Positions 1-6,811 of a stretch of 8,410 bases of DNA are shown here, in pieces (position 1 is the first letter of the stretch; the number at the start of each line of letters is the position of its first letter). Location of the stretch: contig CAZAYB010000132.1 of the NCBI GenBank assembly GCA_964489215.1, positions 1 through 8,410 of the forward strand, written 5' to 3'. Made by a program: the position numbers and the translations under genes. The notes under the pieces are model-generated. The model was not told the origin of the DNA, did no database searches, and was given only the letters and a program-made list of their open reading frames with translations. The DNA is from CAZAYB01 sp964489215 (GTDB lineage Bacteria; Planctomycetota; Phycisphaerae; Sedimentisphaerales; Anaerohalosphaeraceae).

Positions 1-2
1 TC

Positions 3-488
3 CTTACATCGGAAAGAAGTATTGCCGAGTTTTTTGATTCGGCCGTGAAAACACCTGCTGATCCAAAAAGAGTTTGCAATTTGCTCACCCAGACAGGCCT
101 GAAAATAGCAAATGAAAAAGGCTGTCAGGTAAATGAGCTTGGTATAAATCCTGATTCGCTTGCAAAACTGGCAAATATGGTAAGCGAAGGTATGGTGAGC
201 GCTTCTTCGGGTGAGACTATTTTTGAGAAGATGGCACAAAGTTTTCAGGAACCAAAAATTATAGCTGAGGAACTTAATCTTATTCAGACAAGCGATACAA
301 GTCAGCTTGAAGAATTTCTGGAAAAGGCTATGGAACAAAATCCCCAGGCTGTTGAGGAAGCGAAAAGCGGGTCAAAAAAAGCAAAAAAAGCAAAGGGCTT
401 CTTAATGGGACAGGTTATGCAAATGTCTAAAGGTCAGGCTAATCCCAAAATCGTAAACCAGATTCTCGCAAAGAAACTTTTACAGTAA
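3..488 (+). CDS. gatB: Aspartyl/glutamyl-tRNA(Asn/Gln) amidotransferase subunit B, C-terminal part (5' end outside window)
   Basis: GatB is a subunit of the GatCAB amidotransferase, which turns Asp-tRNA(Asn) and/or Glu-tRNA(Gln) into the amidated form in the cytoplasm. The open frame runs into the left edge, and in-frame codons from position 3 read LTSERSIAEFFDSAV, which fits GatB just before its tail. The GTG at 45 is therefore an internal Val codon, not the start. About 161 residues are visible, roughly the last third of a protein of about 480 residues. They cover the helical GatB/YqeY-type tail domain that contacts tRNA. The most telling motif is FLMGQVMQMSKGQANPKIVN near the end, close to the family FLVGQVMKxxKGxANPxxV pattern. 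A short Lys-Ala-rich insertion (GSKKAKKAKG, from two A7-GC units at 374-391) comes just before it. The gene ends TAA and converges on plsY. The family call is secure; the tRNA specificity cannot be read from this fragment. Confidence 0.95.
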   Translation, partial: LTSERSIAEFFDSAVKTPADPKRVCNLLTQTGLKIANEKGCQVNELGINPDSLAKLANMVSEGMVSASSGETIFEKMAQSFQEPKIIAEELNLIQTSDTSQLEEFLEKAMEQNPQAVEEAKSGSKKAKKAKGFLMGQVMQMSKGQANPKIVNQILAKKLLQ

Positions 489-504
489 ATAATTTTATCG
501 TTCA

Positions 505-1149
505 CTATTTGTCTTTACTGAAAACCTTACTTTCAGTTCCCTCAATCAATCTCTTAATATTTTCAGTATGTCTTAGTATGACTACAAGCGGCATGACCAG
601 GGCAGCAATAAGCAATGGCCATAAGTCCTCAAATCTCCATCCGCTCCTTGCACCGACCAGATATGCAAGAACAAGCGGAAACATCAACGCCGCGATAATT
701 GAGGCAAGGGAAATATAACGCCATAAAAAAACTGCAATACACCAAAAAACAAAAGCTGAAATACCCGCAAAAGTATAATAAGGGTACAAGCCAAGCACTA
801 TTCCAAGGCTGACAGCTACCCCCTTGCCGCCCTTGAACTTCATATACAAAGGAAAGATATGTCCTGTAACTGCTGCAATACCCACAAGCAGCCACAGTGT
901 CAGGGTAAGAGTATTAACATCGTCAATGAAAAGCCTGGTTACCAGCATCGGTACAAGGCCTTTTGAAACATCAAGAAAAAAACAGGTATAGCCCCATTTT
1001 TTACCCATAGCTCTTGAAAGATTTGTGGCTCCGACATTCCCGGACCCTACCTGACGTAAATTGATTCCGTTGGCCCGGGCGATTATAGTTGCAAATGATA
1101 CAGAGCCCATTAAATACCCAATTGGTACCATAAAGTAAAACAAGGTCAT
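505..1149 (-). CDS. plsY: Acyl-phosphate:glycerol-3-phosphate acyltransferase PlsY
   Basis: PlsY is an integral inner-membrane enzyme that moves an acyl chain from acyl-phosphate (made by PlsX) to glycerol 3-phosphate, giving lysophosphatidate, the first step of phospholipid synthesis. The 214 residues match the usual family length, and the protein is hydrophobic throughout with several membrane segments. All three conserved loops are visible: GSGNVGATN at residues 35-43, GHIFPLYMKFKGGKGVA at 96-112, and RHTENIKRLIEGTE at 193-206. In the last loop a Thr stands where Arg is common. The ATG start overlaps the stop of the upstream glycosyltransferase as ATGA (1146-1149) and has an AAGGAG ribosome binding site 8 bases upstream. 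It is the last gene of the minus-strand operon and ends TAG, 16 bases from the gatB stop. Its place behind lipopolysaccharide genes suggests phospholipid and lipid A supply are transcribed together (inference). Confidence 0.96.
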   Translation of the reverse strand: MTLFYFMVPIGYLMGSVSFATIIARANGINLRQVGSGNVGATNLSRAMGKKWGYTCFFLDVSKGLVPMLVTRLFIDDVNTLTLTLWLLVGIAAVTGHIFPLYMKFKGGKGVAVSLGIVLGLYPYYTFAGISAFVFWCIAVFLWRYISLASIIAALMFPLVLAYLVGARSGWRFEDLWPLLIAALVMPLVVILRHTENIKRLIEGTESKVFSKDK

Positions 1150-2324
1150 TTACTTTGCTCCTTTTTCTTTAGTATTTTTTCATAAAGCTTTAATACCTTT
1201 TCCGCGTGCTTTTTTATACACACATCATTAACAAGCCCGTCTTTAATTATCTCTTCTGAGGCCTTGTTTAACTTCTCTCTATCGAGAAAATATTCCAGAC
1301 CAGCTTTAAGTGCCTCCACATCTTCAGGTGAATCTATAACAAGCCCGTGAATACCATTTTTATATCTCTCACTTGCACCGTTATACCTGGTTGTTATCAC
1401 GGGCTTGCCAAGTGCTAATCCCTCAAGAATAAATCTTGAACATGGATCATAATAACTGGGCAAAACTGCTGCATCGCAGGCACTGATCAGTTCAGCTATA
1501 TTTTCCGTTGCACCTGTAAAAACCACATGACTTTCAATACCCAGCTGCTTTGCAAATTGTTTATAGGGACCTGCTTTTCCTGACCCTGCTGCAACTAATC
1601 CCCAGTTACACCTGGACTCCTGTTTAAGCCTGGAAAGTGATTCTATCAAATTTCTAAGCCCTTTAAGCCTGAAATTATGTGCCCCGAACAAAAATAATAC
1701 AATATCTTTATCTGTTTTTTTGCCTAACTTATACGTTAATTCCTGTCTTATTTTTTTCAGCCTTTTCTCATCAGCCTTTAATGGAACTGCTATTCCGTTT
1801 GGAATAATCTCTAACCTTTCCTCAGCTGTTCCGTAATATTTTCTGAAACAATCAGCCACATAGCCTGATATGGCAGCAATAACTGTATCGCTGTTTTGGC
1901 AAAGCTCCTTTTCCATACTAATATATCTGCTTCTTTTTTTATTCAGCCTGCTTGTAAACCTCTTGAATGCGACTGTAAATTGATGTCGATAACTCTCGCA
2001 GTTTCTGACCATAGCTTCGCTGTAAGAGCCGCCCCTTGGCTGATAAATATCCGCAAAATCAAAAGGCAGTGCAGAATGTATAATATCAAAATCATTTTTA
2101 GAAAGATAATCTTCCAGTTTTTCTGCAAAGTTAAAAGGATAAAATTTTGCTGAAGGGTTATCTGAACATAAATTTATAACATCACTTCTGTCGCTTTTGC
2201 CTGCAGCAGTAACCGTAACAACTTCAACTCCCAATTCTCTCAAACTGCCATGAAGTTCCTGCACCGAACGCTCAGCCCCTCCAAATTTACTGTCAATTCT
2301 TTCTGTAATAAGTGCTGTCTTCAT
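1146..2324 (-). CDS. Family-4 glycosyltransferase, probably lipopolysaccharide core
   Basis: This is a GT-B fold, retaining glycosyltransferase of 392 residues. It probably adds a sugar to the lipopolysaccharide core on the cytoplasmic face of the inner membrane. Visible signs are the N-terminal donor/acceptor loop FGGAERSV (residues 14-21), a PNGI turn (175-178) between the two Rossmann domains, FRLKG (217-221), and the C-terminal block with VFTGATENIAELI (268-280), YYDPCSRFILEGLALGKPVI (291-310) and NGASE (315-319). In that block D293 and E301 stand where the family has its E-x7-E pair. The ATG at 2324 is chosen because MKTALITERIDSKFGGAE is a normal family start. A 21-codon in-frame extension to 2387 would run into the upstream kinase gene. 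The gap after the kinase stop is 5 bases, with only a weak ribosome site. The closest named relatives are WaaG-like enzymes, but the donor and acceptor sugars cannot be told from sequence. Confidence 0.88.
   Translation of the reverse strand: MKTALITERIDSKFGGAERSVQELHGSLRELGVEVVTVTAAGKSDRSDVINLCSDNPSAKFYPFNFAEKLEDYLSKNDFDIIHSALPFDFADIYQPRGGSYSEAMVRNCESYRHQFTVAFKRFTSRLNKKRSRYISMEKELCQNSDTVIAAISGYVADCFRKYYGTAEERLEIIPNGIAVPLKADEKRLKKIRQELTYKLGKKTDKDIVLFLFGAHNFRLKGLRNLIESLSRLKQESRCNWGLVAAGSGKAGPYKQFAKQLGIESHVVFTGATENIAELISACDAAVLPSYYDPCSRFILEGLALGKPVITTRYNGASERYKNGIHGLVIDSPEDVEALKAGLEYFLDREKLNKASEEIIKDGLVNDVCIKKHAEKVLKLYEKILKKKEQSK
1158..1163 (-). promoter_or_regulatory. Ribosome binding site of plsY
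   Basis: The minus strand reads AAGGAG, 8 bases before the plsY ATG. It lies inside the last codons of the upstream glycosyltransferase gene. Together with the ATGA overlap it fixes the start and points to coupled translation. Confidence 0.75.
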
Positions 2325-2329
2325 AATAT

Positions 2330-3181
2330 CTACTTGATAAAAGGAACATTTCTGCCGTGTTTCATGTCGTGCCTTGCCATTCGCCACGATTTCCTGAGAA
2401 CCTGTCTTATTAATTTCTTATGTTCTTCTGCAAGCTTATTAGTCCTGAAATAGCTCCGTATAAACCGCATCCTGTCACAGTTGCTTACATACTTTCCAGG
2501 TGCAGAATAAAAAAGCTGAGCAATATCTTTCACAAGGAATCGTTTCGACAGAAACCCAGGCCGAAAACATCTATGAAGGTCTATAAGATGGAACTTGCCG
2601 TTAGATCCATAAAAAATATGTGCAAGATATAGATCACGATGGCGAAAACCTGTATCATGAAACTTTTTTACAAACTCTGCCAGGGCACAAATAAACTGTT
2701 TTTTTTCATTGACCAATTCACCTTTTTTCTCATTTGTAAAACAATCCGGCAATTTTCTCTCAAGTGAATCGGCGTCCTCTATCTCTCGGCAGATATAAAA
2801 ACTGCAATCCTCAAATACACCTTTCCATCTCCCCCCGTAGGCAATTGTTTTCGGTGTATTTATCCCTGCCGCTGACAGCTCCTCACTGCTTAGGCGGTCA
2901 TAATCCGCAGTCAATGCCCGATTTTTATGACTAATCCAGTTTCGGATTTGCCGCAAAACAGGAGTTTGTTTATAACGCTTCATAAACATAAATCCCCCCC
3001 CGTCATCAGCTTTGAATTTCACTCTGCTTCGATGTGTCGAAAGATTATTCTTATGCAGATTTTCTCCGCCGTTAAAATCAAAAACGTCTTCCAGACTGAG
3101 TAAACTCATCTTTTCCAGAGTCTTCCTGCAGTCTTCTCGTACAAAAAAACCCTTCGTCGGTTCCTCGAATTGAAAACTCAT
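2330..3181 (-). CDS. Lipopolysaccharide core kinase, WaaP/Kdo-kinase family
   Basis: This is a protein-kinase-like small-molecule kinase of 283 residues, close to the length of E. coli WaaP, which phosphorylates core heptose. Seen in order are FMFMKRYK (residues 64-71) with probable ATP-binding Lys68, a stretch of early helices, the catalytic loop GFRHRDLYLAHIF (178-190) with probable base Asp183, and FHLIDLHR (197-204) with Asp201 at the metal-binding DFG position. The HRDLYxxHxF form is typical of the WaaP/Kdo-kinase branch. The ATG at 3181 is chosen over an upstream in-frame start at 3307 because it overlaps the previous stop as ATGA and has GGGAGG 10 bases upstream. The coding strand holds a G8 run at codons 60-63 and an A8 run at codons 159-161. 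Placement after a heptosyltransferase suggests a heptose acceptor, but Kdo remains possible. Confidence 0.85.
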   Translation of the reverse strand: MSFQFEEPTKGFFVREDCRKTLEKMSLLSLEDVFDFNGGENLHKNNLSTHRSRVKFKADDGGGFMFMKRYKQTPVLRQIRNWISHKNRALTADYDRLSSEELSAAGINTPKTIAYGGRWKGVFEDCSFYICREIEDADSLERKLPDCFTNEKKGELVNEKKQFICALAEFVKKFHDTGFRHRDLYLAHIFYGSNGKFHLIDLHRCFRPGFLSKRFLVKDIAQLFYSAPGKYVSNCDRMRFIRSYFRTNKLAEEHKKLIRQVLRKSWRMARHDMKHGRNVPFIK

Positions 3182-4230
3182 CGCTGGGCCGCCTCCCAGT
3201 TTCCCGTCAAAAGCTGTTTTGCACTTTCCATTACATGTTTTACCGTAATAGCCTCCATGCAGTAATGCTCTTTCTGGCTGCACTTTGGACTGTCGCAAGG
3301 AGAACAAAAGCTTTTGCCTATCAGTTTTATCTCATCATAGTAATCTGTTTCGGTCCATTCTGGATTGTTTGGTCCAAACAATGTAATTACTTTCCTGTTC
3401 AAAGCTATAGCTACATGCCTTGGACCCGTGTCATTAGTTATGACAAGATCGCTCTCGCCAAAAAGAACCTTAAGTTCACGTATAGTCAAAGGAATCTCGT
3501 TGAGTGAGTAAATTCTGTTATTGGCTGCCTGGCATATCTGTCTTGCAATGTCACCTTCTTTAGGGTCAGGTGCTACAGAGACAACAACTGTAGCATTATA
3601 TTTTTCACTCAGCATATCCGCCGTCTTTGCAAATCTTTCAACAGGCCATAATTTCGAGGGCCCAAAAGCTCCCCCCGGCACAATTATCACAAGAGGAACC
3701 CCTGCTGAAAAAGCCGCGGGCAACTTGCCTGCCAATTCTGGTATAACAGATTTGTCGACTTTAAGTTCAGTATGCTTGCCTTTTCTTTTGCACCCCATAA
3801 TCTTTGCAAGTTTAAGATAATATTCAACCATAGGCAAAGGTTTGAAATTGCCATTTTTGTCTCGGGCACATTTAACTTTTTCGGTCAGCAAAAATCCCCT
3901 GCCATCCCTGCTATAACCAATACGCTCGGGTATTTGAGCGATAGCTGACGCAAAAGCAGACCCAAAAGAGTTCTTCAAAAGCACAATGCTGTCAAGTTGC
4001 TTTCCCCGAAGCTTTTTAACAATACTGGGTATCCTCTGATTGCCGATATCTATCCACTCATCGTTAAAACTGCTCGGTGACAAAAACTCCCTTACCGTTG
4101 AATTGCAGGCAAAGATAATATGTTCTTCGGCAAAATGCTCACGTATCGCTCTAAGAGCGGGTGTGCTCATCACCGCATCGCCCATCGGGGAAGGCAGCCA
4201 TACACATATCCTTTTCTTTTTGCGACTCAT
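3178..4230 (-). CDS. waaF: Family-9 glycosyltransferase, lipopolysaccharide heptosyltransferase (WaaF-like)
   Basis: The protein belongs to the ADP-heptose:lipopolysaccharide heptosyltransferase family and works on the cytoplasmic side of the inner membrane to add heptose to the inner core. Its 350 residues fit the family. The N-terminal domain opens with VWLPSPMGDAVMSTPALRAI (residues 10-29), where Asp18 matches the proposed catalytic base of WaaC. The C-terminal domain has VPGGAFGPSKLWP (184-196) and TNDTGPRHVAIALNRKVI (265-282) followed by LFGPNNPEWT (284-293), which form the ADP-heptose site. A cysteine group near the end (C309, C312, C317, C324) is a form often seen in this family. The ATG is 15 bases after the gmhB stop, and the gene ends in an ATGA overlap with the kinase. 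The WaaF label is preferred over WaaC by general look only; which heptose it adds is not certain. Confidence 0.9.
   Translation of the reverse strand: MSRKKKRICVWLPSPMGDAVMSTPALRAIREHFAEEHIIFACNSTVREFLSPSSFNDEWIDIGNQRIPSIVKKLRGKQLDSIVLLKNSFGSAFASAIAQIPERIGYSRDGRGFLLTEKVKCARDKNGNFKPLPMVEYYLKLAKIMGCKRKGKHTELKVDKSVIPELAGKLPAAFSAGVPLVIIVPGGAFGPSKLWPVERFAKTADMLSEKYNATVVVSVAPDPKEGDIARQICQAANNRIYSLNEIPLTIRELKVLFGESDLVITNDTGPRHVAIALNRKVITLFGPNNPEWTETDYYDEIKLIGKSFCSPCDSPKCSQKEHYCMEAITVKHVMESAKQLLTGNWEAAQR
3192..3197 (-). promoter_or_regulatory. Ribosome binding site of the WaaP-like kinase gene
   Basis: The minus strand reads GGGAGG, 10 bases before the ATG at 3181 and inside the last codons of the heptosyltransferase gene. 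It favours this start over the upstream in-frame ATG at 3307. Confidence 0.6.
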
Positions 4231-4245
4231 AAAGGTTCCGCTTGC

Positions 4246-5301
4246 CTAATGGTTTCTCATTACGTAAAAACCAATTGCTGCTAATTGTAAAACTCCGGCA
4301 TAAAGCAGACAGGTATGAACCGTACTTATCGAAGTGTCGTGATCCATCAGAAACCACAAACTAAGTAAAAGCAGTCCAAATACTGCAGCCTGAATTATAC
4401 CCGCGAAAAATCTTAAAATAGAAAATTCATCGTACATATCATCTCGGCGTATGCTCTCAAGATGTTTAACGATGTCCTCGATCATATGACGCATCTGCCT
4501 GGGACGCATATTCGAAACATCGGTCTGCTCATCAGTATCTTTAACCTTCGAAACTGGCCGTACTGTCGAAACATGATTTTTACCATATTTAGTATCTGTA
4601 CGCTTAATATCCACAGTTTTCATCTGCTCAGCCTCCGATTGTCCCTTTTTCTTTTTGCTTTCTGCCGTCCCAAAATCACCCTTATCTTCCTCTTTTTCAT
4701 GCCTCGTTTCAATCTGGTCAGTTGCTGTAGATTTCACCTGAAGCTCCATCATTCGGATTATATTAACCGCTTCTTTAATGTTCACAGCTTCCTTATCAGG
4801 CAAAGGGTCATCAATGCCTTTGGTTTTCGGTTTGGCGGGATTATTTATCAATATTGTTTTACATCCTGCCTTTTTACCCGCTTTTACATCGTCATACTTA
4901 TCACCAATCATCCATGATTTTTGCAGGTCAATATCAAGGTCCTTAGACGCCTTTAAAAGCATGCCGGGCTCGGGCTTACGCATGTCACTTTTCTTGCGGT
5001 ACTCCTCGATAACACCATCAGGATGGTAAGGACAATAATATATCGCATCCACACTTGCTCCCTCACGTGAAAGCAAAAGCTTCATCTGCTGGTGTATCGC
5101 TCCCAGAACTTCTTCAGTAACAATCCCCCTGGCAACAGCTGACTGATTACTGACCACGATCAGCTTAAATCCCATTTTACGAAGAACAACCAATCCCTGC
5201 CCTGCACCATTTATAAGTTGAACCTGAGATGGATCGTTCAGATAGCCAGGATCATCAATTATCGTATCATCCCTGTCAAGAAATACCGCCTTTTCACCCA
5301 T
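4246..5301 (-). CDS. gmhB: D-glycero-D-manno-heptose-1,7-bisphosphate 7-phosphatase with C-terminal membrane extension
   Basis: The first 180 or so residues are a HAD-family phosphatase of the GmhB type, which removes the 7-phosphate from heptose 1,7-bisphosphate on the way to ADP-heptose. Motifs: FLDRDDTI (7-14) with nucleophile Asp9 and acid/base Asp11, VVSNQSAVARG (49-59), Lys109 in RKPEPGM, and IGDKYDDVKAG (132-142) with the Mg-binding acids. The usual zinc loop is degraded: Cys90 remains, but Tyr92, Ser105 and Met107 stand where E. coli has His and two Cys. Family members are about 180-190 residues; this one is 351. Residues 190-275 are a charged, low-complexity linker, and two membrane segments lie near 298-319 and 329-348, probably anchoring the enzyme. 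The ATG has AAGGA 6 bases upstream and is 28 bases after the hldE stop. The phosphatase call is secure, but HisB-like activity on another sugar phosphate is not excluded. The role of the tail is unknown. Confidence 0.92.
   Translation of the reverse strand: MGEKAVFLDRDDTIIDDPGYLNDPSQVQLINGAGQGLVVLRKMGFKLIVVSNQSAVARGIVTEEVLGAIHQQMKLLLSREGASVDAIYYCPYHPDGVIEEYRKKSDMRKPEPGMLLKASKDLDIDLQKSWMIGDKYDDVKAGKKAGCKTILINNPAKPKTKGIDDPLPDKEAVNIKEAVNIIRMMELQVKSTATDQIETRHEKEEDKGDFGTAESKKKKGQSEAEQMKTVDIKRTDTKYGKNHVSTVRPVSKVKDTDEQTDVSNMRPRQMRHMIEDIVKHLESIRRDDMYDEFSILRFFAGIIQAAVFGLLLLSLWFLMDHDTSISTVHTCLLYAGVLQLAAIGFYVMRNH
4632..4636 (-). promoter_or_regulatory. Possible internal ribosome binding site within gmhB
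   Basis: The minus strand reads GGAGG, 8 bases before the in-frame ATG at 4623-4621 (Met227 of the fused protein). Initiation here would give a 125-residue product holding only part of the charged linker and both membrane segments. The motif lies in ordinary codons (Ser-Glu-Ala), so chance is possible. Confidence 0.35.
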
Positions 5302-5307
5302 TATCTG

Positions 5308-5312
5308 TCCTT
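5308..5312 (-). promoter_or_regulatory. Ribosome binding site of gmhB
   Basis: The minus strand reads AAGGA, 6 bases before the gmhB ATG at 5301, in the 28-base gap after hldE. This is the longest gap inside the operon and shows no promoter-like or terminator-like structure. Confidence 0.65.
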
Positions 5313-5329
5313 AACAAAAATTAAACGAA

Positions 5330-6811
5330 TCATTTTTTATGTTTCTGCATTTTCTCAATTGTTGATGTCGAGCTTTTGCCCTCAATCAGCGGCGCAAGCA
5401 CAACCTTTCCTCCCCGAGACTCCACAAACTCTCTGCCGACAACCCCCTTATGCTCCCAGTCCTTTCCCTTGACAAGAACATCCGGGCAAACTTCTTGAAT
5501 AATATTAGCTGGTGTAGTCTCGTTAAAAACGCAGATATAATCAACCGTCTCAAGTGCTGCCAAAACCGCTGCACGGTCATGTTGATTGTTGATTGGCCTG
5601 TCGGGCCCTTTGTTCTGGCTCTTCACCGACTGATCAGAATTCAAGCCAAGAACGACGACGTTCCCTTGTGCCTTGCAGAATTTCAAAAACTCGATATGAC
5701 CGATATGAAGAACATCAAAACATCCGTTAGTAAAGACTATCTTTTCCTTACGCAATCGGTGTAAGTCAAGCTCGCTTTTGAGCGACTCAATGTCCTTTAT
5801 CTTGCCGGACTTGCCGTGATACTGAGAAATTATCTCGTTTACCATTTCGTCTACCGTAACCGTTGCGACTCCGAATTTACCGACCTCGATACCGCCTGCA
5901 ACATTTGCTATCTGAACCGCAGTCTCATCATCACAGCCAGCCGCTATACTGACCGCAAGCGTCGCAAGAACCATATCTCCGGCACCAGTAACATCATAAA
6001 CATTCCTTGCCACAGTAGGAATGAGCTTGCTTACATTGTTGCCATGAAGATATGCACCTTCCTTATCGAGGGTTATTACTGCTGTACCTATCTCATATTT
6101 TTTCGTAAGCTTCTCTGCCGCATTCTTAGCGTCTTCTTCTGTTATAATTTCTATTCCGCTCGCGGCTGATGCCTCCTTACGGTTAGGCGTAACAACCGAT
6201 GCATATCTGTATTTATCCCAGTCAACACCGCAAGCAGGGTCAATTAGCACTCTTTTGCCAAGCTCAATACTTTTAGCCAAAAGCTCTTTGCACATTTTAT
6301 CATAAAGCATACCCTTATTATAATCTTCAAGGCAGACAATATCTGAATTTTTTAACGCGTTTTCAAAGCTTTGAATCAGCCTTCTGCTGATACTCTCATC
6401 TACAGGGTCTGTATTCTCATCATCTATTCTCAAAAGCTGCTGACGATGCTTATGCTGGGCAAGTCCAACAAGTCTTTGCTTGTTTATCGTTCTTCGCTGC
6501 TTAACTGACATAATCCCTTTAACATCCGCCCCGGCCGAGGAAAGCATCTGTCTTAGCTTTTCACCTTCAGCGTCATCCCCCATAACACCGACACAAAAGC
6601 AATCTGCTCCAAATGCCAGAAGGTCAAGCGCAACTGAACCTGCACCCCCGCAGCAGTACTGCTTTTCTACAACTTTCAAAACAGGCACAGGAGCCTCAGG
6701 GCTGATTCTCAATGCATCGCCATAAACATAACTGTCAAGCATAAAGTCACCAGCCAGCAAGACTTTAGCAGAGCCAAGATTTGTTACTGTTTTCAATAGC
6801 TTTCTATACAT
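5330..6811 (-). CDS. hldE: Bifunctional heptose-7-phosphate kinase / heptose-1-phosphate adenylyltransferase HldE
   Basis: This cytoplasmic enzyme phosphorylates D-glycero-beta-D-manno-heptose 7-phosphate at C1 and, after GmhB acts, joins the product to AMP to give ADP-heptose. The 493 residues carry both domains, as in E. coli RfaE (about 477). The kinase half is a PfkB/ribokinase fold: GDFMLDSYVYG (21-31), RISPEAPVPVLKV (35-47), GGAGSVALDLLAFGAD (55-70), and DVTGAGDM (273-280) with catalytic Asp279. The nucleotidyltransferase half begins near residue 355 with TNGCFDVLHIGHIEFLK (361-377), including the HxGH motif at 369-372, then GLNSDQSVKSQNKGPDRPI (389-407) and the closing EGKSSTSTI (477-485). 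The ATG overlaps the lpxK end by 8 bases, suggesting coupling. GmhB, the enzyme acting between its two reactions, is the next gene. All key residues seem intact. Confidence 0.97.
   Translation of the reverse strand: MYRKLLKTVTNLGSAKVLLAGDFMLDSYVYGDALRISPEAPVPVLKVVEKQYCCGGAGSVALDLLAFGADCFCVGVMGDDAEGEKLRQMLSSAGADVKGIMSVKQRRTINKQRLVGLAQHKHRQQLLRIDDENTDPVDESISRRLIQSFENALKNSDIVCLEDYNKGMLYDKMCKELLAKSIELGKRVLIDPACGVDWDKYRYASVVTPNRKEASAASGIEIITEEDAKNAAEKLTKKYEIGTAVITLDKEGAYLHGNNVSKLIPTVARNVYDVTGAGDMVLATLAVSIAAGCDDETAVQIANVAGGIEVGKFGVATVTVDEMVNEIISQYHGKSGKIKDIESLKSELDLHRLRKEKIVFTNGCFDVLHIGHIEFLKFCKAQGNVVVLGLNSDQSVKSQNKGPDRPINNQHDRAAVLAALETVDYICVFNETTPANIIQEVCPDVLVKGKDWEHKGVVGREFVESRGGKVVLAPLIEGKSSTSTIEKMQKHKK

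Noticed and set aside
374..391. Two A7 runs in gatB, each in phase as an A_AAA_AAA slippery heptamer
   Set aside because: They encode a simple Lys-Ala-rich stretch, no stimulating hairpin is evident downstream, and the frame goes on to a normal conserved GatB end, so programmed frameshifting is not supported.
45..488. GTG at 45 as the start of a separate 147-residue protein
   Set aside because: The frame is open to the left edge and the upstream codons match GatB, so this is an internal Val codon of a truncated gene.
2325..2387. Longer N-terminus for the family-4 glycosyltransferase (ATG at 2387)
   Set aside because: The extra 21 residues overlap the kinase gene in another frame and do not resemble a glycosyltransferase start; ATG at 2324 gives a typical one.
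3182..3307. Longer N-terminus for the WaaP-like kinase (ATG at 3307)
   Set aside because: It would overlap the heptosyltransferase by 130 bases and encode non-family sequence; the ATGA overlap and GGGAGG site support 3181.
3850..3900. Search for insertion-sequence ends, tRNA genes, riboswitches or CRISPR repeats across the window
   Set aside because: Nearly every base is in conserved coding sequence, gaps are 28 bases or fewer, and no repeated units or RNA folds of these kinds were seen by eye.
5816..6169. Plus-strand open frames opposite hldE, lpxK and waaF (longest internal ones 100-151 codons)
   Set aside because: They lie antisense to well-conserved genes, have no recognisable motifs and are rich in Cys/Ser/Ile as expected of shadow frames.
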